Shown piece by piece: positions 1 through 5,475 of a DNA stretch of 5,908 bases. The notes under the pieces were generated by a model. It was not told where the DNA came from. It was given only the letters and a program-made list of their open reading frames with translations, and did not search any database. The stretch is from Geobacter sp. UBA1603 (GTDB lineage: Bacteria > Desulfobacterota > Desulfuromonadia > Geobacterales > Pseudopelobacteraceae), in assembly GCA_002322035.1 (NCBI GenBank), contig DCNF01000010.1:2081-7988 (forward strand), read 5' to 3'. Each line of letters opens with the position of its first letter. Position 1 is the first letter of the stretch. Both the position numbers and the translations under genes were made by a program.

Positions 1-458
1 ACAAGCCGCGCTACCTGATGGGCGTCGGCCTGCCGGAGGACATTCTGGAAAGCGTCGAGCGCGGCATGGACATGTTCGACTGCGTCATTCCGACCCGTTA
101 TGCCCGCAGCGCCACACTCTTCACCCGCCGCGGCAAGATCAGGCTTACCAACAAGAACTACAGGCGCGACTTCTTCCCGATAGACCCAGGCTGCAGCTGC
201 TATACCTGCCGGACCTTCACCAGGGCGTATGTACACCATCTCTTTGCCGCCAATGAGGTCCTGTCGGCAGTTCTCTCGGCCATCCACAACATACAGTTCT
301 ACCTGGACATGATGGCAGGAATCCGCGAAGCCATCGCAGGCAACCGGTTTATGGAGTTCAAACAGCGCTTCCTGGCCGGGTATCTCTCAGCAGATGCACC
401 TTCCACAGCTGCCGGAGCCAGGACATCATCAGCGATGAAAGGATCAAAGAAACGGTGA
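1..458 (+). CDS. tgt: Queuine/preQ1 tRNA-ribosyltransferase (TGT), C-terminal part
   Basis: Cytosolic tRNA-guanine transglycosylase, which swaps guanine-34 in the anticodon wobble position of Asp, Asn, His and Tyr tRNAs for the queuosine precursor preQ1. The gene enters from the left edge in frame (first full codon at base 3), and about 151 C-terminal residues are visible. The read starts in the conserved RYLMGVG segment. MFDCVIPTR (about 72-98) contains the aspartate (codon 78-80) that is the covalent nucleophile in known TGTs. The zinc site is complete: the CxCxxC cluster begins at codon 192-194, and a histidine 26 residues after its last cysteine (codon 285-287) matches the family's C-x-C-x2-C-x25-H spacing. 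The protein ends in a short Ala/Ser/Lys-rich tail beyond the usual fold. Its TGA overlaps the GTG of the next gene by 4 nt (GTGA), so the two are probably co-transcribed. The family call is firm; the N-terminus, promoter and any queA partner lie outside the window. Confidence 0.96.
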   Translation, partial: KPRYLMGVGLPEDILESVERGMDMFDCVIPTRYARSATLFTRRGKIRLTNKNYRRDFFPIDPGCSCYTCRTFTRAYVHHLFAANEVLSAVLSAIHNIQFYLDMMAGIREAIAGNRFMEFKQRFLAGYLSADAPSTAAGARTSSAMKGSKKR

Positions 459-1357
459 AAATCTCGTTACTCACACGAGCGGCTGTCACAGCCTGCCTGA
501 TGTCACTCCCCGCGATGGCAGAAGAAACAGCCTGTCGCGATACCGGCCCGGCGCTCCCCCACGACTGTGTGAAGCTCGGTGAAGTCAACCAACTCCAAGA
601 AAAGCGGATCAGGGAACTGGAGGCAAACAGGGGAATAACAGCTGACCGGCTCCGCCAGAAGAAAGCCGAGCGCCTCAAGCGGATTGCTGCAGACATCAGG
701 ATTCAGCGCCAGAGCATGGGTGAATTGGAAGGGTTTGTCACCTGGATGAGCAGCAACCTGGCCGGCTACACCAGATACATCCAGGCGGGATCGTATGCGG
801 CAGTGATTGGAAAGATGCTTCCGATTCCTTACGCCGGACAGGCCTCCATATTTACCAAATTTGTTGCCCAGTTCACGGTGTCACTCAACGAGTCATCCGC
901 TTCGATCAGCCGCTACCTGACCTCTTCCCAGAAACTGCTGACGCTCGCCGACTCAATTGAACCAAAGCAGCCCGATGAGGCAAAAATCAACGAGTCATCG
1001 ATCCTGGCCGATCGTGAAGTTCTGCGGGATATGCTTGATGTTCAGCAGAAGCTGGAGACCGTGGCTGACCTTTCCGCCGGCGCCCTCTCCTTTCTGCAGA
1101 CACTCAGCCACTACGCCAGCGGAACTGATGAATACTGGAACAAGGTCAAGGGGCTTGTAAAAAAGAATGTGGATCCGAAGGAAAAAAGTTTCATCTCTGA
1201 AAGCACCGCCAGCCTCAAAAACCAGGCCGACCGGTTCAACTCCCGGCTTACCGGCTTCAATGAAATCACGCGAAAAGAAACCACCGCCATAAAGTCTCTG
1301 GCACTGTATGACGAACTGATCGCCGAAGGGATTCCCTCCACCCTGCCGGGGCAATAA
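455..1357 (+). CDS. Unrecognised exported helical/coiled-coil protein
   Basis: I do not recognise the family of this 300-aa protein. The GTG start overlaps the tgt stop; a weak purine-rich AAAGG lies about 12 nt upstream, so translational coupling is likely. Residues 1-22 form a Sec signal peptide (K2 and R8, then a hydrophobic stretch) with a good cleavage site after AMA-22, giving a periplasmic or secreted product. VTAC at 11-14 resembles a lipobox, but only five hydrophobic residues separate it from R8, so a lipoprotein is less likely. The mature part has just two cysteines (C27, C38), which could form a disulfide. Residues about 40-95 are rich in E/K/R/Q with heptad-like leucines (coiled coil). 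Residues about 111-142 are a less charged Ala/Gly/Ile/Phe-rich stretch containing a PIPYAG turn. The remainder looks helical. It ends at a strong terminator. The call as a real gene rests on the signal peptide, coupling and terminator; the function is unknown. Confidence 0.85.
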   Translation: MKISLLTRAAVTACLMSLPAMAEETACRDTGPALPHDCVKLGEVNQLQEKRIRELEANRGITADRLRQKKAERLKRIAADIRIQRQSMGELEGFVTWMSSNLAGYTRYIQAGSYAAVIGKMLPIPYAGQASIFTKFVAQFTVSLNESSASISRYLTSSQKLLTLADSIEPKQPDEAKINESSILADREVLRDMLDVQQKLETVADLSAGALSFLQTLSHYASGTDEYWNKVKGLVKKNVDPKEKSFISESTASLKNQADRFNSRLTGFNEITRKETTAIKSLALYDELIAEGIPSTLPGQ

Positions 1358-1384
1358 GAAAAGGCGCCGCACGGCGCCTTTTCT
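1357..1384. terminator. Bidirectional intrinsic terminator between convergent genes
   Basis: A perfect 12-bp inverted repeat (AGAAAAGGCGCC, 1357-1368, with its complement at 1373-1384) encloses a GCAC loop. The GC-rich core GGCGCC is flanked by A4 on the left and T4 on the right, so both strands give a hairpin followed by U residues. It starts on the last base of the stop codon of the exported-protein gene and lies 25 bp beyond the carbonic anhydrase stop, so it can end transcription from both sides. Confidence 0.9.
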
Positions 1385-1409
1385 CCATCAACAGACATCT
1401 GTTCCAGTG

Positions 1410-2138
1410 CTACTTGAAGAGTGATACGGTACCGTCATCAAGATCATATTTGGCAGCCACGATCTTGACCTTCTTGGCATCGACCAGATGCTTGAGAATC
1501 TTCGAATTTTTGGTCAGACTTGCGGCAACGGTCTTGGCATTGGCATCAATCACGCATTCGACGAACTGGTCTTTCTTGGTTTCGGCGCATTTTGCGTCGC
1601 CCTTGCAGGCCTCACAGTCCTTGGCCGCCTTCTTGACATTGGGTGCAACGACTTTCACGATTGCATCGATGTTCTTGCTGCCGGTGCTCTTGCCTTTGCT
1701 TTCGACGGTGGCCTTGACGGCGCCGCAGCGCTCATGGCCCAGCACCATCACCAGCGGGCTTCCCAGGTGTTCGGCAGCGTACTCAATGCTGCCGAGGATA
1801 ACCGGATCGGGGATATTGCCGGCAACGCGCACCACAAATATTTCGCCCAGCCCCTTGTCAAAAAGGATTTCGGGCGGGACGCGTGAATCGGAACAGGTCA
1901 GAACAATCGCATACGGCTTCTGGGATTTTGCCAGACTGGTGCGCGTGGTCACATCACACAGCTTGGTTCCGGTCATCTGGTTTTCGGTATAGCGCTTGTT
2001 TCCGTCCATCAGCTTCTGGAGTGCCTCATCCGCTGACACGGCCGGGCCGCTGCTGGCAGTGGCAAAAGCCAGCCCGGTTGCAGCGGCAACCATTCCCACT
2101 GTTGCAAAAAAACGCCCGATGGTGCTCTTCTGTGACAT
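1410..2138 (-). CDS. Exported beta-class carbonic anhydrase with cysteine-rich insertion
   Basis: Zinc enzyme interconverting CO2 and bicarbonate, probably in the periplasm. It is 242 aa from the ATG at 2138. An in-frame ATG 18 codons upstream is rejected because AGGAGG sits 8 nt before 2138 and the signal peptide begins directly after it. Residues 1-36 form a Sec-type signal (K4, R9, long Ala/Gly/Val core) with likely cleavage at VSA|DE. The catalytic motifs are intact: CSDSR (C82, D84, R86) and GHERCGA (H135, C138), giving the Cys2His zinc ligands and the Asp-Arg dyad of beta-CAs. FVVRVAGN and the C-terminal YDLDDGTV are also typical of the family. Unusually, residues about 171-196 are Lys-rich and carry C175, C178, C184 and C195, with a further extra cysteine at C61. 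The gene is monocistronic with its own promoter and terminator, divergent from mazG. The class is secure; the physiological role (CO2/bicarbonate supply or pH balance) is inferred. Confidence 0.95.
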   Translation of the reverse strand: MSQKSTIGRFFATVGMVAAATGLAFATASSGPAVSADEALQKLMDGNKRYTENQMTGTKLCDVTTRTSLAKSQKPYAIVLTCSDSRVPPEILFDKGLGEIFVVRVAGNIPDPVILGSIEYAAEHLGSPLVMVLGHERCGAVKATVESKGKSTGSKNIDAIVKVVAPNVKKAAKDCEACKGDAKCAETKKDQFVECVIDANAKTVAASLTKNSKILKHLVDAKKVKIVAAKYDLDDGTVSLFK

Positions 2139-2146
2139 ACGCAATT

Positions 2147-2152
2147 CCTCCT
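2147..2152 (-). promoter_or_regulatory. Shine-Dalgarno site fixing the carbonic anhydrase start
   Basis: Perfect AGGAGG on the minus strand, 8 nt upstream of the ATG at 2138. It supports that start over the in-frame ATG at 2192, which would put 18 polar residues before the signal peptide and would lie upstream of the predicted transcription start. Confidence 0.85.
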
Positions 2153-2171
2153 CGAAAATATGAATGCTGCT

Positions 2172-2199
2172 AATGTATGAATCTTCAGACAACTGTCAA
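2172..2199 (-). promoter_or_regulatory. Sigma70-type promoter of the carbonic anhydrase gene
   Basis: On the minus strand a perfect -35 TTGACA (2199-2194) is followed by a 16-bp spacer and a -10 TACATT (2177-2172, 4 of 6 matches to TATAAT). The predicted start near 2165 gives a leader of about 27 nt holding the AGGAGG site. This is a consensus match only; no operator was evident. Confidence 0.6.
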
Positions 2200-2231
2200 C
2201 CATTTTTTCGGCACCCACGCTCCGATGCCTC

Positions 2232-2261
2232 TTGCCTTATGCTGCCACGAACGCGTATAAA
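2232..2261 (+). promoter_or_regulatory. Candidate sigma70-type promoter of mazG
   Basis: TTGCCT (2232-2237, 4 of 6 matches to TTGACA), an 18-bp spacer, and TATAAA (2256-2261, 5 of 6). The predicted start near 2268 leaves a leader of about 50 nt before the mazG ATG. It is divergent from the carbonic anhydrase promoter, and the two -35 boxes are only 32 bp apart, so the two polymerases could influence each other. Confidence 0.5.
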
Positions 2262-2304
2262 CGACAGCCGCATGAATTGTGACCTCCCATTACCACATAC
2301 CAGC

Positions 2305-2309
2305 AAGGA
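2305..2309 (+). promoter_or_regulatory. Ribosome binding site fixing the mazG start
   Basis: AAGGA ends 8 nt before the ATG at 2318. It favours this start over the in-frame ATG at 2279, which would add 13 residues not usual for MazG and has no clear ribosome binding site. Confidence 0.75.
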
Positions 2310-2317
2310 CACCTACC

Positions 2318-3124
2318 ATGACAGACCATACAACACTGAACCGCTTCGATGACCTGCTCAAGATCATGCACCGGCTTCGCGGCCCGGGCGGCTGCCCGTG
2401 GGATGCCGAACAGACCCATGAAAGCCTGAAACGCTACCTGCTCGAAGAAACCTACGAGGTGCTTGAAGCGATCGACAGCGGTAACCCGGAACTATTACAA
2501 GAGGAGTTGGGCGACCTACTGCTCCAGCCGGTGTTCCATGCCGCGATTGCCGAAGAGCAGGGCCGGTTTGCCATGGATGACGTCATTGCAACCCTGTGCA
2601 GCAAACTGGTCCGCAGACATCCCCATGTTTTCGGCGATATGGAGATCGCCGACAGCGCTGCCCAGATTGAAAACTGGGAAACCATAAAAAAGGCCGAAAA
2701 AGGCACCGGGCGCCCCTCCGCCCTGTCGGGAGTGCCGCCGCACCTGCCTGCTCTGCTCAAGGCCCAGAAGGTCACCGAAAAAGCCTCGCGGGTCGGCTTT
2801 GACTGGGAACACGCTGACCAGGTCATGGCCAAGGTGATGGAAGAACTGCACGAATTCGAAGAAGCCTGGGCATCCGGCAACCGGGCGCATATGGAGGATG
2901 AGCTGGGCGACCTCCTGTTTGCAATCGTCAATCTGGGGCGCTTTCTCTCACTCAATCCGGAAGAGGCATTGAGAAAAACAATCGACCGTTTTCAACGGCG
3001 CTTTCTGTACATCGAGCAGACACTTCACAGCAGAGGGCACACGTTGGATAACGCGACGCTTGAAGAAATGGAACAGCTCTGGGGTGAGGCAAAACAGATC
3101 GAAAAGCGGTCAGCCGGCAAGTAA
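2318..3124 (+). CDS. mazG: Nucleoside triphosphate pyrophosphohydrolase MazG
   Basis: Cytosolic all-alpha NTP pyrophosphatase that hydrolyses (d)NTPs to NMP and pyrophosphate. In E. coli, MazG is associated with clearing aberrant nucleotides and with lowering ppGpp under MazEF control. The 268-aa length is close to the usual ~263 aa, and both tandem MazG domains are present. The N-terminal domain starts at LRGPGGCPWD (20-29) and carries EExxE at E43, E44 and E47, then EELGDLL with E63 and D66 as metal ligands; RRHPHVFGD (99-107) is a family signature. The linker includes LPALLKAQK and VGFDW (159-163). The C-terminal domain repeats the metal site: E175, E176, E179 and DELGDLL with E195 and D198. 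All expected acidic residues are present, so it should be active. No mazE or mazF is nearby. The gene appears to be a single transcription unit with its own promoter, and is followed by a weak hairpin plus T6. Confidence 0.96.
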   Translation: MTDHTTLNRFDDLLKIMHRLRGPGGCPWDAEQTHESLKRYLLEETYEVLEAIDSGNPELLQEELGDLLLQPVFHAAIAEEQGRFAMDDVIATLCSKLVRRHPHVFGDMEIADSAAQIENWETIKKAEKGTGRPSALSGVPPHLPALLKAQKVTEKASRVGFDWEHADQVMAKVMEELHEFEEAWASGNRAHMEDELGDLLFAIVNLGRFLSLNPEEALRKTIDRFQRRFLYIEQTLHSRGHTLDNATLEEMEQLWGEAKQIEKRSAGK

Positions 3125-3148
3125 GTTACAGGAATGTGACAGTTTTTT
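3125..3148 (+). terminator. Candidate weak intrinsic terminator of mazG
   Basis: Immediately after the mazG stop, GTTACA (3125-3130) can pair with TGTGAC (3135-3140), including one G-U pair, across a GGAA loop (GNRA type). After AG comes T6 (3143-3148). The position and T-run suit a terminator, but a 6-bp stem low in GC would be inefficient alone. Confidence 0.4.
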
Positions 3149-3164
3149 GAGGAGCCTGATACGA

Positions 3165-3266
3165 TTATCCACAAAAAATGTTGATAACCTGTTGACAAGC
3201 ATGTTGATGAAATACAAAAGTGTGATTTTTACAAGGTGTTTTTTCGTTTTGCCCTATTTTTGCACA
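3165..3266. other. DnaA-box-like cluster in a convergent intergenic region
   Basis: The gap between mazG and the alkyltransferase gene (3125-3361) has no supportable gene. By my count bases 3161-3360 are about 30% GC, well below the flanking genes. It contains TTATCCACA (3165-3173), an exact match to the classic DnaA box TTATNCACA. On the opposite strand follow TTATCAACA (3187-3179, one mismatch), TTGTCAACA (3198-3190, two) and TCATCAACA (3210-3202, two). TTTTGCACA (3258-3266) fits the relaxed form TTWTNCACA. A T-rich tract starts two bases later. Together this resembles origin or DnaA-binding DNA. It could instead be a titration or reactivation locus like E. coli datA or DARS, a relic origin, or chance in AT-rich DNA. 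No initiator gene is in the window, and both flanking genes point toward the site. Confidence 0.45.
3179..3210 (+). repeat. Three phased TGTTGA direct repeats
   Basis: TGTTGATAA (3179), TGTTGACAA (3190) and TGTTGATGA (3202) share TGTTGA and start 11 and 12 bp apart, about one helical turn, so bound proteins would sit on one face of the DNA. They overlap the degenerate DnaA boxes on the minus strand. All three have T where the DnaA consensus (TGTGGATAA in this orientation) has G, so they could equally be sites for another regulator. Confidence 0.5.
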
Positions 3267-3267
3267 C

Positions 3268-3295
3268 GATTTTTTTTATTTTATTTCAATAACTT
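3268..3295. other. T-rich tract, candidate DNA unwinding element
   Basis: From 3268 the plus strand reads GAT, then almost only T and A to about 3295; bases 3271-3300 hold just 3 G/C by my count. The GAT followed by T-runs resembles the AT-rich 13-mers of E. coli oriC (GATCTNTTNTTTT). It directly follows the relaxed DnaA box at 3258. It could also be neutral AT-rich spacer. Confidence 0.35.
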
Positions 3296-3361
3296 ACAAA
3301 GATTGCTTGATATTAAACAGGTTTTTGACTTTTCAGGCCCACAATGTTCATTGAAATTCAT

Positions 3362-3901
3362 TCATGCCAATTTCTGCTGTTTATAACTGACTATTTTACT
3401 CCTCATTCCTTGCCCTGAAATTTCAATACCTTCCATTATGAGCAAACTTTTTTTCAACTCCAGCCCACCAGGGGCCGAAAACCCGGTCAGCGCCCCATCG
3501 GCGGCCACAACACGGTGACAGGGCACGATCACCGGCACCGGATTGACCGCCATGATCCGGCCGACCGCCCGGGAGGCGGAAGCACTGCCGGCTTCAGCTG
3601 CCACCTGGCCGTAACTCATACTGCCGCCGTACGGGATCCTGCGTACTATTTCGATGACCATTCGACGAAAATCGGTCGCGACCATACAATCAATCGGCAG
3701 TGATTCAAAAGGTTGCGGAGTTCCTCTGAAGTAACACGTTAACATTTCCGCCGCCCGGTCCGTCAGCAGCGACGATGCTCCGGTCGGGCAGAGCATCTGC
3801 CTGGTATCACCGCCGGGCAGTTGCACCCGGCAGATGCCGTGCTCTGTCGCTTCCACGAAACCAACACCCAGGGCGGTCATAAACGGGGAAAACGACATCA
3901 T
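3362..3901 (-). CDS. ogt: Methylated-DNA--protein-cysteine S-methyltransferase (Ogt/MGMT)
   Basis: Suicide repair protein that moves the alkyl group from O6-alkylguanine (and O4-alkylthymine) in DNA onto its own cysteine. It is 179 aa from the ATG at 3901, close to E. coli Ogt (~171). Residues about 1-70 form the variable N-terminal domain; about 73-158 form the alkyltransferase domain. Visible motifs are IPYGGSMSYG (89-98, with the DNA-binding tyrosine Y97), SRAVG with the arginine finger R111, NPVPVIVPCHRVV with nucleophile C128 and H129, GFSAPGGL, and LLIMEG with E157. All catalytic residues are intact. There is no Ada-type N-terminal methyl-sensor domain, so no self-regulation is expected. 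The start lies 2 nt after the murJ stop, with its SD inside the last murJ codons, so translation is probably coupled. After EG there is an unusual basic tail of about 20 residues coded by AT-richer DNA. No terminator was seen downstream. The symbol ogt is by type, not proven orthology. Confidence 0.95.
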   Translation of the reverse strand: MMSFSPFMTALGVGFVEATEHGICRVQLPGGDTRQMLCPTGASSLLTDRAAEMLTCYFRGTPQPFESLPIDCMVATDFRRMVIEIVRRIPYGGSMSYGQVAAEAGSASASRAVGRIMAVNPVPVIVPCHRVVAADGALTGFSAPGGLELKKSLLIMEGIEISGQGMRSKIVSYKQQKLA

Positions 3902-3903
3902 TA

Positions 3904-5475
3904 TCACGTCCTCCGCTGCAGGCGGGCGCGAATCATCCCAAACACTTCACCGCATTCGGCGCTTCCCAGAAGCCTGGAACAATACCCATAGACCGCGACA
4001 CCGGCGGCAATGCTTGTGCCGAGCACAAGGGACTTGATCAATTTTTCACCAGGCAGCGCCCAATCGACCAGAAGGCACCCCTGGTACACGACCATCGCCA
4101 TCGGAGCCGATGCCGCCAGAGACACGAGAGCCGACCTGGCCAGCGCCCGCCCGCCGATCGGCCCGGCTTTTCTGCGCAGAAGCCAGAACAAAAGCACCAT
4201 ATTGGCACAGGCTGAAATGGTGGTTGCCAGGGCAAGTCCGCCATGCAGAAGCGGCTTCATCAGAACAAGACTACAGCAGACATTGATCAAAAAAGCGATA
4301 AATGCCGTCAATACCGGCGTTTTCGTATCGTTAAGCGCATAGAAAGCCGGTGCGATCACTCTGGTCAGCGCCACGAACGTCAACCCCAGAGAGTAGGCGA
4401 ACAAGGCCCGGGACGCTCCAAGCACCTGGTGGAAGTCAAATTGCCCCCCCATGAAGATCAGACTGATAACCGGCGTCGAGCAGACCATCAGGCCGACCAT
4501 GGCCGGCACCGTGACAAATACGGTCAGGCGCAGCCCGAAAGAGAGCGACTCTTTCATGCCCGACACATCTCCTTCGGCCGCCTGCCGGCTCATGGAAGGC
4601 AGCACCGCCTGGGCCACGGAAACGGTGAAAATCCCCTGGGGAAACTCGAACAGACGCTGGGCATAGTAGAGGTATGACACGCTCCCCTGGGGCAACAGTG
4701 ACGCCAGAACAGCGCTGACGGCAATATTAAGATAATAGACACCGACACCGAAGGTGGCCGGAAGCATCAGCAGGGCGATCTTCCTGACTTCGGGATCACT
4801 GAAGGCAAAACACGGTCGCGGCAGGAAGCCCTTCTGCCAGAGCACCGGAAGCTGCAGCACCAGCTGCAGACATCCTCCGATCAGAACCCCGGCGGCGAGG
4901 GCCGTGACCGGCGCATCAAAAAAACCGCGCAGGAACAGGGCCGAGACAATCATGGAGATGTTTAGGAAAACGGTCGATATGGCAGGTGTGAAAAAATGGC
5001 GCAGGGTATTGAGAATCCCCATACAGAGGGCAACAAGGCTGATGAAGAATATATAGGGAAACATGAGACGGTTGAGCAGAACCGTCAGCTCGAATTTGCC
5101 GGGCACATCACGAAAGCCGGGAAACATCAGGGCTACTATCCAGGGAGAACAGATGATTCCTGCCAGTGCGACCGCTGACATCACAATCGTCAACAGCGTA
5201 AAGCAGGTGTCGGACAGCTCACGGGCCCCGCGCTCGCCGCGCTGGGTCAGCACCGACGAAAAGGTGGGCACGAAGGCCGAGGTCAGGGCTCCTTCGGCAA
5301 AGAAACGACGCAGCATGTTCGGTATCTGGAATGCGGCAAAAAAGGCATCTGTCGCCAGTCCGGCGCCAAACAGACGCGAGACCACCATATCACGTACCAT
5401 TCCCATGATGCGCGAAAGCACCGTCGCGCTCCCGAGAATTCCCGCCGCCCGAGCTATGTTGCCCTTTTCAGACAT
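3904..5475 (-). CDS. murJ: Lipid II flippase MurJ (MviN)
   Basis: Inner-membrane flippase of the MOP/MATE-like superfamily that moves lipid-linked peptidoglycan precursors from cytosol to periplasm. Its 523 aa match the family's usual 510-530. Many hydrophobic segments spread over the whole length fit the 14-helix topology. The N-terminus is very close to E. coli MurJ with a constant offset of four: SR22, VR28D29, GAGLATD43AFF, PNMLRR56 and FAEG with E61 correspond to E. coli R18, R24, D25, D39, R52 and E57; R274 in YYAQRLFEFPQG corresponds to R270. These charged residues line the substrate cavity, so function should be retained. The ATG overlaps the rmuC stop by 1 nt (TGATG), with GAGGA 6 nt upstream. 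It is the middle gene of rmuC-murJ-ogt, and its last codons carry the SD for the alkyltransferase. No frameshift or missing segment was seen. Confidence 0.97.
   Translation of the reverse strand: MSEKGNIARAAGILGSATVLSRIMGMVRDMVVSRLFGAGLATDAFFAAFQIPNMLRRFFAEGALTSAFVPTFSSVLTQRGERGARELSDTCFTLLTIVMSAVALAGIICSPWIVALMFPGFRDVPGKFELTVLLNRLMFPYIFFISLVALCMGILNTLRHFFTPAISTVFLNISMIVSALFLRGFFDAPVTALAAGVLIGGCLQLVLQLPVLWQKGFLPRPCFAFSDPEVRKIALLMLPATFGVGVYYLNIAVSAVLASLLPQGSVSYLYYAQRLFEFPQGIFTVSVAQAVLPSMSRQAAEGDVSGMKESLSFGLRLTVFVTVPAMVGLMVCSTPVISLIFMGGQFDFHQVLGASRALFAYSLGLTFVALTRVIAPAFYALNDTKTPVLTAFIAFLINVCCSLVLMKPLLHGGLALATTISACANMVLLFWLLRRKAGPIGGRALARSALVSLAASAPMAMVVYQGCLLVDWALPGEKLIKSLVLGTSIAAGVAVYGYCSRLLGSAECGEVFGMIRARLQRRT
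3910..3914 (-). promoter_or_regulatory. SD site deciding the alkyltransferase start
   Basis: GGAGG on the minus strand, within the final murJ codons. It is 8 nt from the ATG at 3901 but only 2 nt from the in-frame GTG at 3907, which rules against the longer reading. The ATG at 3898 (11 nt) is a weaker alternative that removes one methionine. Confidence 0.75.

Noticed and set aside
1414..1992. 192-aa plus-strand open frame across the carbonic anhydrase gene
   Set aside because: It is antisense to a gene with intact catalytic motifs, has no recognisable domain, and has no clear ribosome binding site; it is a frame shadow of GC-rich coding DNA.
2139..2192. Longer carbonic anhydrase start at 2192
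   Set aside because: It would place 18 polar residues before the signal peptide, lies upstream of the predicted transcription start, and ignores the perfect AGGAGG before 2138.
3192..3218. TTGACA (3192) with TACAAA (3213) as a plus-strand promoter for a small RNA
   Set aside because: The 15-bp spacer is too short for a good sigma70 promoter, the TTGACA is part of the TGTTGA repeats, and no downstream gene or hairpin transcript could be supported.
3060..3386. 108-aa plus-strand frame through the AT-rich gap
   Set aside because: It starts inside mazG in another frame, and its Phe/Leu-rich translation simply reflects the T-rich tract; no ribosome binding site or domain.
4243..4677. 144-aa plus-strand open frame inside murJ
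   Set aside because: It is antisense to conserved MurJ membrane helices; its His/Arg/Gln-rich composition is what reverse-read hydrophobic codons give.
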